A stretch of DNA of 28,926 nucleotides from JAZDJP01 sp043803805 (GTDB lineage: Bacteria; Planctomycetota; JAZDJP01): positions 1 to 28,926 of the forward strand of contig JAZDJP010000124.1 of NCBI GenBank assembly GCA_043803805.1, given 5' to 3'. Position numbers and translations under genes: made by a program. Under the pieces are notes generated by a model. That model did no database searches. It was given only the letters and a program-made list of their open reading frames with translations, and was not told the DNA's origin. The first letter of the stretch is position 1, and every line of letters starts with the position of its first letter. Shown piece by piece: positions 7,304-16,800 of this stretch.

Positions 7304-8452
7304 ATGCCGGCGCCGCGATCCCTGTACATTCACGTCCCCTTCTGCCTTCACCGTTGCGCCTACTGCAATTTTTACTCGGAGATTCTCCGACCGGGGAAGG
7401 CCGGTCCCCTCGTCGGTGCGATTCTGATGGAACTCGACCGGGTGCCGCGGGAGTTCCGGCCCGGGACCGTCTACATCGGGGGCGGCACCCCGACCGCCCT
7501 GCCGGGGGAACTCCTCGCGCAATTGCTCGCGGCGATTCCGGAGCGATTCGACATGACGGATCTCGCGGAGTGGACGGTGGAGGCGACCCCCGCGACACTT
7601 TCCGCGGAAACGGCCGGAATCCTCCGGCGCGCCGGGGTGGGGCGTCTCGCGATGGGTGTGGAATCGTTCGATGATAAATTCTTAAAATCCCTCGGCCGGC
7701 CCGAGAAGGCCGACCAGATCCCGAGGGCCATCGCCGTTGCGCGGGAGGCGGGATTTGCGAATCTCGGGTTGGATCTCATCTTCGCCATCCCCGGGCAATC
7801 TCCCGACGACTGGCGGCGGGACTTGGAACGGGCGATCGCATTCGCCCCGGAACATTTGTCCATCTACGGCCTCACCTACGAAGAGGGGACGGCCTTGTCG
7901 CGCCGCGCCGCGGACGGGAAAACGCTCCCCGTGGAGGAGGAGGTCGAGGTCGCCCTGTTCCGGACGGCCGCGGACACCCTCGAGGCCGCCGGGTACGAGC
8001 ACTATGAGATTTCAAACTACGCCCGGTCGGGATTCCGGTGCCGCCACAACGAAATATACTGGCGGAACGAATCCCACTACGCCCTCGGCCCCTCGGCGGT
8101 GTCGTTCACGGACGGCGAGCGCCGGCGGAACATCGCGGACACGACCGAATACGTCGCGCGGATTTCGCGGGGGGAGGATCCGACCGATTTCCGGGAGCGC
8201 CTTTCCCCGGAGAAATTCGCCCGGGAAACCCTCGCGCTCCTGATGCGTACCGCCGCCGGGGTGGACCTCGCGGCGTTCCGGGCACGGTTCGGACTCGATG
8301 CCGAAACGCTTTTCGGCGCGGCCCTCGGGGATTATCTCGCCCGGGGAATCCTCGCTCGATCCCCGGATAACGCAATCATTTCGCCGGGCCGCTTGGCGCT
8401 CACCCGCGACGGCCGGCTTCACGCAGACACCGTGGCGGTTGAAGTCGTCTAG
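7304..8452 (+). CDS. hemW: HemW-like radical SAM protein
   Basis: A 382-residue radical SAM protein of the HemW (coproporphyrinogen III oxidase-like) family. SLYIHVPFC begins the domain and Cys14, Cys18 and Cys21 form the CxxxCxxC motif that binds the 4Fe-4S cluster and SAM; GGGTPT (59-64) and GVESFDDKFLKSLGR follow, with HYEISNYARSGFRCRHNEIYW and the HemW C-terminal domain after that. HemW proteins are heme chaperones rather than proven oxygen-independent oxidases. ATG 7298 (six bases upstream, same frame) is an alternative start; 7304 is chosen because the predicted transcript starts near 7301. No Shine-Dalgarno is present, in line with leaderless translation. Confidence 0.88.
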   Translation: MPAPRSLYIHVPFCLHRCAYCNFYSEILRPGKAGPLVGAILMELDRVPREFRPGTVYIGGGTPTALPGELLAQLLAAIPERFDMTDLAEWTVEATPATLSAETAGILRRAGVGRLAMGVESFDDKFLKSLGRPEKADQIPRAIAVAREAGFANLGLDLIFAIPGQSPDDWRRDLERAIAFAPEHLSIYGLTYEEGTALSRRAADGKTLPVEEEVEVALFRTAADTLEAAGYEHYEISNYARSGFRCRHNEIYWRNESHYALGPSAVSFTDGERRRNIADTTEYVARISRGEDPTDFRERLSPEKFARETLALLMRTAAGVDLAAFRARFGLDAETLFGAALGDYLARGILARSPDNAIISPGRLALTRDGRLHADTVAVEVV

Positions 8453-8455
8453 CGA

Positions 8456-8488
8456 GTCAACGAGTCCTGGAGTCTCAGAGTCGTTGAC
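8456..8488. promoter_or_regulatory. Inverted repeat between hemW-like gene and the toxin-antitoxin promoter
   Basis: GTCAACGA (8456-8463) and TCGTTGAC (8481-8488) are perfect reverse complements around a 17-base loop. There is no T-tract after it, so it is a poor intrinsic terminator. It lies just before the -35 box at 8498, where an autoregulating antitoxin could bind; either role is inference. Confidence 0.45.
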
Positions 8489-8497
8489 CGTTCCGCC

Positions 8498-8526
8498 TTG
8501 CCACGTGTCCACAATTGATGTATAAT
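8498..8526 (+). promoter_or_regulatory. Strong predicted sigma-70 promoter of the toxin-antitoxin pair
   Basis: TTGCCA (8498-8503), a 17-base spacer and a perfect TATAAT (8521-8526). The spacer carries the palindromes CACGTG and CAATTG. Transcription near 8533 would give a leader of about 25 bases with a G-rich ribosome binding site. Confidence 0.7.
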
Positions 8527-8558
8527 GAGGGCACAGCGAGGGGGGGGGGTCGAAACCA

Positions 8559-8828
8559 ATGGTCCAGGTCGGCGTTCGAATGTTGAAAAATCATTTGAGT
8601 CATTTCCTCCACCGCGCCCGCGACGGGGAGATGATCGTGGTCACCGACCACGGGAAACCCGTGGCGCGCCTGGTGTCCACCCGGGAGGGGGAGCTCCAGG
8701 AACGCATGGAATTCCTCGTGCGGGACCGCCTGGCCACGTGGGGTGGGGGAAAGCCCGCGGGACTGCCATCGCCGGTTCCCGCCGCCGGGAAGCCGGCCTC
8801 GCGGATCGTCATCGAGGAACGCCGGTGA
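8559..8828 (+). CDS. Type II antitoxin, Phd/YefM-like (VapB role)
   Basis: An 89-residue protein with the Phd/YefM antitoxin fold: VQVGVRMLKNHLSHFLHRARDGEMIVVTDHGKPVARLV at the N-terminus, where antitoxins of this family dimerise and bind DNA, and a charged, proline-rich tail (about 45-89) suited to wrapping the toxin. A run GAGGGGGGGGGG at 8538-8549 serves as ribosome binding site. Its stop codon overlaps the toxin start (GTGA), so the two are translationally coupled with antitoxin first, the usual order. It should neutralise the toxin and repress the shared promoter. Confidence 0.88.
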   Translation: MVQVGVRMLKNHLSHFLHRARDGEMIVVTDHGKPVARLVSTREGELQERMEFLVRDRLATWGGGKPAGLPSPVPAAGKPASRIVIEERR

Positions 8829-9241
8829 CCCTGTACCTGGACACCAGCGATCTCGTCAAGTTGTTTGTGGCGGAGCCCGGATCGGCGCTCGTCCGCGAAA
8901 CGCTGGAAGCGGCCGTGGCGGCCGCCACATCCCGTGTCGCCTGGGTGGAGGTCTGCGCCGCCCTCGCGCGGAAACGCCGCGACGGCACGCTCACGTCCCG
9001 GAATCACGCGGCCGCCCTGGCCGCGTTCCGCCGCCAGTGGGGTCGTTTCCTGGTTATGGAGGTGTCCCCGGAAGTCGCGGAGCTCGCCGGGGAGTTGTCC
9101 GACCGGCACGGCCTTCGCGGCTACGACGCCATCCATCTCGCCTCCGCCCGAATCCTGGCGGAGCATCTGAAGGCGCCCGTGCGCTTCCTCACCGCCGACG
9201 TGTCCCTGAAATCCGCGGCGGACGCGGAGGGGCTGGGGTGA
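8825..9241 (+). CDS. vapC: PIN-domain toxin ribonuclease (VapC family)
   Basis: A 138-residue PIN-domain protein. The acidic residues expected for Mg-dependent RNA cleavage are visible: Asp in LYLDTSDL (residue 6), Glu in WVEVCAAL, Asp in GYDAIHLASA and Asp in LTADVSL. VapC toxins cleave tRNA or rRNA and stop translation when the antitoxin is lost. The start is GTG at 8825, overlapping the antitoxin's TGA by the four bases GTGA; no other start fits, because the first PIN strand begins at once. Length is typical for the family. No sign of inactivation. Confidence 0.9.
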   Translation: MTLYLDTSDLVKLFVAEPGSALVRETLEAAVAAATSRVAWVEVCAALARKRRDGTLTSRNHAAALAAFRRQWGRFLVMEVSPEVAELAGELSDRHGLRGYDAIHLASARILAEHLKAPVRFLTADVSLKSAADAEGLG

Positions 9242-9369
9242 CGGAAGAATGTCCGATTTGCCCCGCCCGGTTTCACTGAATCCCCTCCGCTCACCCTATT
9301 ATCCCCGGCAGAAAAGGAAACCGAACACGATTTTCCGGGATTTCGGCTGAAAATCCCCAGGATTTCGAA

Positions 9370-9900
9370 TTGCCCCAGGCCTTCTACGCGGTGTCGGGAC
9401 TCGAGAGCGCCCGGATGCGCGCGGGGATCGGAATTGACCCGGAGGTGTTCCGCCGGGCCCTCGCGGGCATTCTCTACACCCAGAACAACGACGGGAGTTT
9501 CAGCAATTATCCGTCTCCGGATCCTCAAGCGTCCTACGGCAAAGGGGTCTCCGCGTGGGGGCTGGGGATGACGGCCATCTGCCTGCGCAACGCCGCGGAT
9601 GTCATCGCCCTGGAAGACCCGGAACTTTTCGTCCGGGGGCTCATCGCCCGGGAGGCCGGACGACGATTTCTCCGCCGGGCATCGTCCGACGGATATTTCT
9701 TCCCCGTGCGGGAACTGGCCTATACGCTTGGAAACGAGGGGATGATTTCGGAGAATGACTACCGGACACTGGCGTGCGGGCGCGCCGACGGTTACGACGC
9801 CGGCCTTCCCGAACCGCCTTCCGACAGAACGCCGCACTGGGAGGAAAAATCCGGGGACGCCTCCCTCGCCACAAGATCGCCGCGATTGTCGGCGAAGTGA
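9370..9900 (+). CDS. Orphan reading frame, possibly a gene fragment without its 5' end
   Basis: The frame is open from 9280 to 9900, but it contains no ATG or GTG before ATG 9415; a TTG at 9370 is the only earlier start candidate and it has no ribosome binding site. The predicted 176 residues include ILYTQNNDGSFSNYP and SYGKGVSAWGLGMTAICL, faintly reminiscent of prenyltransferase/terpene-cyclase repeat segments (QNxDGSF, then ALGM-like helix), followed by YFFPVRELAYTLGNEGM. Codon use is like the host's. It is most likely the remainder of a truncated gene; function is not assigned. It lies between the toxin gene and the STN-like gene. Confidence 0.35.
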   Translation: MPQAFYAVSGLESARMRAGIGIDPEVFRRALAGILYTQNNDGSFSNYPSPDPQASYGKGVSAWGLGMTAICLRNAADVIALEDPELFVRGLIAREAGRRFLRRASSDGYFFPVRELAYTLGNEGMISENDYRTLACGRADGYDAGLPEPPSDRTPHWEEKSGDASLATRSPRLSAK

Positions 9901-9951
9901 AATTCCGCGTGAGCCGCGCGGGGCGGTTGTCACCAGGAGGGATGAATGGGC

Positions 9952-9981
9952 TTGCCGGAGACGGTTCCGGCGGGGTACAAT
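9952..9981 (+). promoter_or_regulatory. Predicted promoter of the STN-like gene
   Basis: TTGCCG (9952-9957), an 18-base spacer and TACAAT (9976-9981). The expected transcription start (about 9988) is only four bases before the ATG at 9992, again suggesting a nearly leaderless message. Confidence 0.5.
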
Positions 9982-9991
9982 GGAGGATGTC

Positions 9992-10693
9992 ATGAGAACG
10001 CTTCTTCTGGCGGCGGTGGTGCTGGCGGCGGGAGTCGCGCGGGCGGAGGACGCCCCGCGGGCGGAAAACGCCCCCCGGGGCGAGGGCGCCGGGAAACTCA
10101 TCCCCTGGGAGTCGAACGACACGGAGGGCTTGCGCCTCGACGCCCGGCGGGACGGCGAACGCGGCGAGGTCCGGATCGCCTCCGAGGGGGGCGGTGACGC
10201 GATGGAATGGCGGGTCCGCATCGAAGCGAAACTCGAGGAATCCGTATCCTTCAAGTTCGAAAACATGTCCCTCGAGGACGCCATCAAGTTCTTCCATGAC
10301 GTCAAGGGGCTCAATTTCGTGATCGACCCCGAGGTGCTGGCGGCCAACCCGTCTCCCATCAACCTCGAGGCGAAAAACATAAAAGTCCGCAGCGCCCTGA
10401 ACTGGATCGCGCGCCTTTCGAACATCGCCTACCGCCCCGTGGACGGGGTCGTCTACTTCGCGAACAAGGAGAAACTCAAGGGCGAGGAGGTGATCCGCCA
10501 CTACGACGTCCGGGACCTTCTTCTCAAGGTGCCCGATTACCCCGGGCCGGACATCAACCTGTCGGCGGGCGGCGGAGCGACGGGCACCCCGCTCTTTCCC
10601 AACGCGGAGGAATCCGACAAGAGCGAGCCCATGACCTCCGATGAACTTGTGGATATGGTCAAGAAGAACGTCGCGCCGGAAAGCTGGCAGTAG
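9992..10693 (+). CDS. Exported secretin/TonB N-terminal (STN)-like protein
   Basis: A 233-residue exported protein with signal peptide MRTLLLAAVVLAAGVARA. Residues from about 75 onward (VSFKFENMSLEDAIKFFHDVKGLNFVID, INLEAKNIKVRSALNWIA, AYRPVDGVVYFANKEKL) have the STN/secretin N-domain pattern: beta strand, 'LEDA' helix, 'GLNFVID', then 'VxLxxxNxxxxxAL'. A YDVRDLL motif follows, which I recall from many planctomycete proteins of this kind. STN domains usually mediate contacts in secretin or TonB systems; here there is no secretin channel domain, so it is probably a periplasmic accessory protein. GGAGG lies 5 bases before the ATG at 9992. Confidence 0.65.
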   Translation: MRTLLLAAVVLAAGVARAEDAPRAENAPRGEGAGKLIPWESNDTEGLRLDARRDGERGEVRIASEGGGDAMEWRVRIEAKLEESVSFKFENMSLEDAIKFFHDVKGLNFVIDPEVLAANPSPINLEAKNIKVRSALNWIARLSNIAYRPVDGVVYFANKEKLKGEEVIRHYDVRDLLLKVPDYPGPDINLSAGGGATGTPLFPNAEESDKSEPMTSDELVDMVKKNVAPESWQ

Positions 10694-10743
10694 AAATCCA
10701 ACGGGAAATCGTCCGCCCCCCGGGCGGCCCTGACCGGCCGTCC

Positions 10744-10757
10744 GGGGGGGGGGGGGG
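10744..10757 (+). repeat. Homopolymer of 14 G
   Basis: An uninterrupted run of 14 G in the intergenic region between the STN-like gene and the aldehyde dehydrogenase, inside a very GC-rich stretch with potential hairpins (GGCCGGCC-like). Such runs are prone to slippage and sequencing error. No gene reads through it. Confidence 0.8.
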
Positions 10758-10833
10758 CCGGGCGGGGCCGGCGGACATCGGGAAGCGTTTAAAAATCAAA
10801 TCCTTCCCCCGGCGGTTCCTCCGCCGTTTTCCA

Positions 10834-10861
10834 TTGCGCCGCTTTCGCGCCGTGATACACT
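10834..10861 (+). promoter_or_regulatory. Predicted promoter of the aldehyde dehydrogenase-aminotransferase operon
   Basis: TTGCGC (10834-10839), 16-base spacer, TACACT (10856-10861). The leader would be about 36 bases with only a weak ribosome binding site (ACGGAT) before the ATG at 10904. Confidence 0.45.
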
Positions 10862-10903
10862 TTCCGCGCGACGGAAAATCCGCGACATTTACGGATAAAT
10901 CCC

Positions 10904-12421
10904 ATGAACGCGCTCTTTCGACGGCTCGGCCTCCGCGATGTGAATTCCGGCGCCTCGTTCGGGACGTGGATCCCGAAACCCTCCGGCGGGGAACTCGTCT
11001 CGGTCAATCCCGCGACGGGAAAGCCCCTGGCGACGATTCTCATGGCGTCGAGGGCGGACTACGACGCCGTCGCGTCCGCCGCCGCCGAATCCTTCCTCAC
11101 CTGGCGCATGATGCCGCCCCCGAGGCGCGGCGAGATCATCCGGGAACTCGGCAACGAACTCCGGGCGCGAAAGAAAGACCTGGGCAGGCTCGTCACCCTC
11201 GAGATGGGGAAAATCCTCGCCGAGGGGGAGGGCGAGGTCCAGGAAATGATCGACATGTGCGACTTCGCCGCGGGGCTTTCCCGCCAGCTCTACGGGCTCA
11301 CCATCGCAAGCGAACGACCCCATCATCGCATGTTCGAGCAATGGCATCCCCTGGGGCCGATCGGCGTCATCACGGCGTTCAATTTCCCCGTGGCCGTCTG
11401 GGCATGGAACGCGGCCGTCGCGGCCGTCTGCGGCGACACGGTGGCGTGGAAACCCTCCTCGGAGACGCCGCTCACGGCCATCGCGGTCCAGAACATCTGC
11501 CACCGCCTCATGGCCCGGCACGGCCTGGCCGGGGTGTTTAACCTGGCGATCGGCAAGGGCGCGGAGATCGGCGAGGCCATGAGCGCGGACAAACGCCTGC
11601 CGCTCATCTCCGCGACGGGCAGTTGCGCGATGGGGCGACGCATCGGCGAGGTGGTGGCGAAACGGTTCGGCCGGTGCATTCTGGAGCTGGGCGGGAACAA
11701 CGCCGTCATTCTCACCCCGAGCGCGAACCTCGATCTGGCGTTGCGGGCGGTCCTCTTCGCCGCGGTGGGCACGGCCGGCCAGCGGTGCACGTCTCTGCGG
11801 CGGCTGATTGTCCACAAGTCGGTGGAAAAGAAATTCCTCCCGCGGCTCGAAAAGGCGTACCGGGGCATCCGGATCGGCGACCCCGTCAGCCCCGGCGCCC
11901 TCATGGGGCCGCTGGTGAACGAGACTGCGGCGCGCGACATGATGAGCGCCCTCGAAAAGGCGAAGGCCCAGGGCGGGACGGTGCTCTGCGGCGGAAAACG
12001 CCTCCCCGGACCGGGCTTCTTCGTGACGCCGGCCATCGTTCGCGCGCGACCGGACATGCCGATCGTGCGGGAGGAGACCTTCGCGCCCATACTGTACGTC
12101 ATGTCCTATTCGACGCTCGACGAGGCCCTGGCCATCCACAACGGCGTGCCCCAGGGACTCTCGTCCGCCATCCTCACGAACGATCTTCCCGAGGCCGAGG
12201 CGTTCCTGTCGGCCCGGGGGAGCGATTGCGGAATCGCCAACGTCAACATGGGCACCTCCGGCGCCGAGATCGGAGGCGCGTTTGGCGGGGAAAAGGAAAC
12301 GGGCGGGGGCCGCGAGGCGGGCTCGGACGCCTGGAAGGCCTACATGCGCCGTCAGAACGTCGTCGTCAACGGTGGACACGATCTGCCGCTGGCGCAGGGG
12401 GTGAAATTCGATGTCGAGTAA
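10904..12421 (+). CDS. Aldehyde dehydrogenase, ALDH7 (2-aminoadipate semialdehyde dehydrogenase-like)
   Basis: A 505-residue NAD(P)-dependent aldehyde dehydrogenase. Catalytic Cys295 sits in GTAGQRCTS, Glu261 in LELGGNN, Asn160 in TAFNFPV and the cofactor lysine in AWKPS (183). The C-terminal block GGAFGGEKETGGGREAGSDAWKAYMRR is the hallmark of the ALDH7/antiquitin family, which oxidises 2-aminoadipate 6-semialdehyde (allysine) to 2-aminoadipate in lysine breakdown; some members also oxidise other semialdehydes or betaine aldehyde. It overlaps the following aminotransferase by 11 bases, consistent with consecutive steps. Family assignment is firm; the physiological substrate is inferred from family and context. 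Confidence 0.9.
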   Translation: MNALFRRLGLRDVNSGASFGTWIPKPSGGELVSVNPATGKPLATILMASRADYDAVASAAAESFLTWRMMPPPRRGEIIRELGNELRARKKDLGRLVTLEMGKILAEGEGEVQEMIDMCDFAAGLSRQLYGLTIASERPHHRMFEQWHPLGPIGVITAFNFPVAVWAWNAAVAAVCGDTVAWKPSSETPLTAIAVQNICHRLMARHGLAGVFNLAIGKGAEIGEAMSADKRLPLISATGSCAMGRRIGEVVAKRFGRCILELGGNNAVILTPSANLDLALRAVLFAAVGTAGQRCTSLRRLIVHKSVEKKFLPRLEKAYRGIRIGDPVSPGALMGPLVNETAARDMMSALEKAKAQGGTVLCGGKRLPGPGFFVTPAIVRARPDMPIVREETFAPILYVMSYSTLDEALAIHNGVPQGLSSAILTNDLPEAEAFLSARGSDCGIANVNMGTSGAEIGGAFGGEKETGGGREAGSDAWKAYMRRQNVVVNGGHDLPLAQGVKFDVE

Positions 12422-13781
12422 CCCGAAAAAAGTTCCCTGCATCCGGACGGCCCTCCCGGGCCCGAAGGCGAAACAACTCATCGCGGCGGAGGAGAAGGTC
12501 ATCTCCCCGTCCTACACGCGGGATTACCCGCTGGTGGTCCGGCGGGGGAGCGGCCTCGTGATCGAGGATGTGGACGGGAACACCTTTCTCGATTTCGCCG
12601 CGGGCATCGCCGTCTGCGCGACGGGCCATTGCCACCCGCGGGTCGTCGCCGCCATCCGGCGCCAGGCGGGCGAACTCCTGCACATATGCGGGGCGGATTA
12701 CCATTACGCGCCGATGAAGGACCTCGCGCTCAAACTCGCCGAGATCGCGCCGGGGAAATCCCCCAAGCGCGTCTACTTCGGGAATTCCGGCGCCGAGGCC
12801 GTCGAGGCGGCGTTCAAGCTCGCGCGCTACGCCACGAAGCGTCCGCGGATGATCGCGTTCCTCGGCGGGTTCCACGGCCGGACCATGGGGGCGCTGGCCC
12901 TCACGGGAAGCAAGGCCGCCCAGAGGAGGGGTTTCGGGACGCTTGTTCCGGATGTCACCCATATCCCCTACGCCTATTGTTACCGGTGCGCCTATCGCCT
13001 TGCGCCGGAGACCTGCGACCTCGCCTGCGTCGGCGTTCTCGAGGACACCCTGTTCCGAAAGACCCTTCCCCCGGAGGATGTCGCGGCCGTCATCGTGGAG
13101 CCCATCCAGGGCGAGGGCGGGTACATCGTCCCGCCGCCGGGTTTTCACAAGCGGCTCAAGGCGCTGACGGAGAAGTACGGGATCCTGTTCATCGCCGACG
13201 AGGTCCAGAGCGGGATGGGCCGCACGGGCCGGATGTTCGCCATTGAGCACTGGGGGGTGACGCCCGATATCGTGTGCGCCGCCAAGGGACTCGCCTCGGG
13301 ACTTCCCCTGGGGGCCATGATCGCCCGGGGCGACATCATGCAGTGGCCCCGGGGAGCGCACGGGAGCACGTTCGGGGGCAATCCCGTCGCCTGCGCGGCG
13401 GCGCTGGAGACCATCCGTCTCGTTCAGGAAGGGCTCATGGACAATGCGGAGGCCATGGGCCGGGTGATGATGGAGGGCCTCAAGGCGCTCAAATCACGGC
13501 ATTTATTGATTGGAGACGTCCGCGGCGTCGGGCTCATGATCGGCATCGAGATCGTGAGCGACCCCGTGTCGAAGGCGCCCGCCGTCGCGGAGCGGAACGA
13601 CATCGTCGTGCGGTGCTTCCAAAAGGGGCTCGTTCTCCTGGGGTGCGGTGAAAGCGTCGTCCGGTTCAGCCCGCCGCTGGTGGTCACGAAAGCGGAGTGC
13701 GCCACCGCCCTCTTGATTCTCGATGAGGTGCTCACCGACGTGGAAACGGAACGCCTGGCGGCCCGGCGGAAGGGGAAGTGA
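12411..13781 (+). CDS. Class III PLP aminotransferase (acetylornithine/GABA/lysine 6-aminotransferase family)
   Basis: A 456-residue fold-type I aminotransferase. Visible are GNSGAEAVEAAFKLAR (phosphate/cofactor binding, from 124), FHGRTMGAL, EPIQGEGGY (230-238), IADEVQSGMGRTG with Asp263, and the Schiff-base Lys292 in CAAKGLASGLPLGA. It should move an omega-amino group from a diamine or amino acid to 2-oxoglutarate. Because it overlaps an ALDH7 gene, lysine 6-amino transfer giving allysine is the best guess; GABA or ornithine remain possible. An insertion with four cysteines (Cys190, 193, 202, 206: CYRC...C...C) could bind a metal or form a structural cluster. Its ATG at 12411 lies inside the end of the dehydrogenase gene. 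Confidence 0.88.
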   Translation: MSSNPKKVPCIRTALPGPKAKQLIAAEEKVISPSYTRDYPLVVRRGSGLVIEDVDGNTFLDFAAGIAVCATGHCHPRVVAAIRRQAGELLHICGADYHYAPMKDLALKLAEIAPGKSPKRVYFGNSGAEAVEAAFKLARYATKRPRMIAFLGGFHGRTMGALALTGSKAAQRRGFGTLVPDVTHIPYAYCYRCAYRLAPETCDLACVGVLEDTLFRKTLPPEDVAAVIVEPIQGEGGYIVPPPGFHKRLKALTEKYGILFIADEVQSGMGRTGRMFAIEHWGVTPDIVCAAKGLASGLPLGAMIARGDIMQWPRGAHGSTFGGNPVACAAALETIRLVQEGLMDNAEAMGRVMMEGLKALKSRHLLIGDVRGVGLMIGIEIVSDPVSKAPAVAERNDIVVRCFQKGLVLLGCGESVVRFSPPLVVTKAECATALLILDEVLTDVETERLAARRKGK

Positions 13782-13850
13782 AGGGAGCGAAAGACCGGGC
13801 GGTTGCCGCGACCGGGGATGCCGGGACGGAAGCGGGGGGGATCCGGCTTA

Positions 13851-13873
13851 AATAAGTTTTGTGTCCCCGGAAT
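13851..13873 (+). repeat. Single right arm of the inverted-repeat element
   Basis: AATAAGTTTTGTGTCCCCGG followed by AAT differs from the right arm of copy A (AATAAGTATTATGTCCCCGG) at two positions and shares the following AAT with the arm at 27549. It stands at the sharp change from host-like GC-rich DNA to the lower-GC restriction-modification gene. Confidence 0.7.
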
Positions 13874-13897
13874 CAAGAAAACGAAAAGAACCGGACT

Positions 13898-16800
13898 ATG
13901 GACTTGACTAAATACGTTGAGCGACTCGGGCAGGTTGCCCGCCAAGCACGTTCTGAATCAAAACTTGAAGTGGAGACTACTGCAATCTTGCGAGATTGCC
14001 TGGGTGAGGCCGGAATACACTTCGACCCAGCAATCAATGAGACCCTGAAGAGTTTGGGTCTTTCCCAAGTTGACGCCGACCGTCCCGATGGCGTTTTCGG
14101 GCACATCGTTTATGACTACAAGGATCCAGACCTTCTTTCTTCAACGGCGGAACTCAAGAAGGGGAAGATCCAGATCGAAAAGTACTTGGATTCGATCACA
14201 AGCGGCGGCCACAAAGTAGACCCTGCAGTTTGCGCCCAATGGTTTGCATATCTTTATGACGGCTTCTCCTTCGCCTTCTGTCACTCTGATGGCGAAAAAT
14301 GGGCATGGTCGGATAGAACGCAACTTTCAGAGAACTCCTTGATGTTCCTGATTCATGCGTATCGGTCACTGAAACGGAAACCACTCACAGCTGCCTTGTT
14401 GAGCGCGTCTTTCGGTAAGAGTTCCCAAGTAGCACGCGAGATGATCCGCGTCATGTGTTCCCACTTGGCAAAGCCCAGGCACAAGACAAACATGCTGTTC
14501 CGCGAGTGGAAACGTCTGTTTGAACAGGTTTCCACCTATGACCTTGACCAGATACCATCACTTCGCCACTGGACCGACGAGATCGGCGTTGCCAGCAAGG
14601 ACGCTTCGCACATTTTATTCGCGATGCATACCTATTACAGTCTCGTTGTCAAACTCTTGACATCTGAACTCTTGGCAGCCCCTGTCAATGGGACTTCGAC
14701 TTGTCGGTCCTTGGCAACGGCACCTTCCCAGAACGCCCTTTTTGCCGCGCTCAAAAGCCTGGAAGACAGCGAACACTATAAGCACTTCCGAATATCCAAC
14801 TTTCTGGAGGGCGACTTCTTCAGTTGGTACACCATCGAACGCTCAAAACCGCTGGCAGATGCAATCCGGGACTTGGCTGTCGAGTTTCTTGATTTCGAGC
14901 CCGCCACGGCCTACCTCATGCCCGGCAGGATCAAAGACTTGCTGAAGGAGTTCTACTCTAGCCTTGTAGACGAACAGATCAGACACGACCTTGGCGAGTA
15001 CTACACGCCCGACTGGCTTGCCCAACACTTACTTGATCGTGTCGACTATCACGGCAATCCCGCTCACACGATTCTTGACCCAACATGCGGATCGGGAACC
15101 TTCCTTGTGGAATGTATTATCCGTCTAAAGGCACACTGCGCAACTGCTGGCATGTCGAAACTGGAAACGCTCCGAACAATCCTGAAACGTATCAAAGGTC
15201 TTGACCTGAACCCGCTGGCGGTGATTTCTTCTCGTGCCAACTATATCCTCTCAATTTCGGACCTTGTTTTCGAACTCGGCCATGACATTGAGATACCCGT
15301 CTATCTCGCCGATTCAATAAATGTCCCTGTCGAGAAGGCGGACACAACGGGCACGGCGTACTTGGAATACAACCTCGACACGGAAGTCCAAACTTTCGGC
15401 ATTCGCATTCCCCTCGTTCTAGTGAAGGCGCAAGTTCTTGGGCGAATCCTGCTCCACTGTGAAGACGCCATAGCACGCCGTCAGTCATTCGCCGATTTTC
15501 TTCGGGTGTTACGTCGCGAAAAGGACATCGCGGACCTCCTGAGCGACACCGTTCTTGAGTACTTGGATGACTTCTACAAGACCATCGAGTCCCTTGAAAA
15601 ACGCGATTGGGATCGCATCTGGTGCCGAATCCTGAAAAACAACTTCAGCCCAAAGGGTTTCGCCCCGTTCGACTTGATCGTCGGAAATCCGCCCTGGGTC
15701 CGCTGGAGTCGTCTTCCCGAAAACTACCGCAACCGGGTAAAGGCGTTCTGCAACCACTATGGCCTTGTTTCCGGTCGCGGCTACGCCGGCGGCATCGAGA
15801 GTGATATTTCCACCGTCATCACGTATAGCGCCGCCGACAACTGGCTTGCAGAGGGTGGGAAAGTCGCCTTCCTGATAACGTGGACAGTGTTCAAGACGGG
15901 TTCGGCCCGGGGTTTTCGATTGTCAGAACTGCCGGACAAAACGGGTCTGCGAGTCGTTCTCATCGAAGACATGACGGCCATTCAACCCTTCCCTGACGCA
16001 ACCAACCAAACCGCCGTATACGTGGCGGAAAAAGTAAAAGACGCGAAAGCAGCCAAGTGGGACGAAGTCCCTTGCCACATATGGATTCCGAAAGGTCAAG
16101 TTTCTAGAATCCCACCCGTTGCGACACTTCCCGCTGTCAAAAGAATGGTCACGGTGTTGCAAGGGGTTGCTTGCCCTATTGCCGATTGGGGTTCCCCTCT
16201 GTTCACAGGCGAGAAACAACACTACAACAACGCCGTGTTTCTCAAAGGCAGGAGTTCTTACTTGGAGGATGCTCATCGTGGCACGATCTCCGATTGTGCC
16301 CGTGTCTACTGGGTGAAGGTTCTGAAGTATGCTCCCGAAACCAAACGCGCCTTAATCCGAACCCTCACAACTGACGAATTGGCAAAAGCCCGTGAGGTTC
16401 GCCAAGTAACAGGCGCTTGGATCGAAGCGGACTTGCTCCATCCCCTGATCCGCGGTCGCGACATCGGGCGCTACTGTTGCGACGTAGAAGGCTGGCATCA
16501 ACTTATCCCCAATCGCCATTACGAAAAAGTGGACAGCGAAGAAGACTTCGCTGACAAGTATCCATTAACATACTCCTACCTAAAGAACTACGAAGGCATC
16601 CTGAAGAACCGGGCATCATACAAACGCTATCAATCACACCTCCCATTCTACGTGATTTATTGCGTGGGCGACTATAGTTTTGCTCCACATAAGGTACTCT
16701 GGATGGAGCAGCAAGATCCAAAGGCATTTCGGACGTGCGTTATTTCGTCCGTCAATTCTTCTCTCCTTGGGAAACGCATCGTCGTGCCCGACCACAAACT

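Noticed and set aside
10744..10757. The run of 14 G as a phase-variation switch
   Set aside because: It is intergenic, lies about 75 bases before the -35 box of the next gene and outside any reading frame; sequencing or assembly error is just as likely.
10889..12502. A 537-codon minus-strand frame opposite the aldehyde dehydrogenase
   Set aside because: It is an antisense shadow of a clear ALDH7 gene; composition is Arg/His/Gly-rich with no family pattern.
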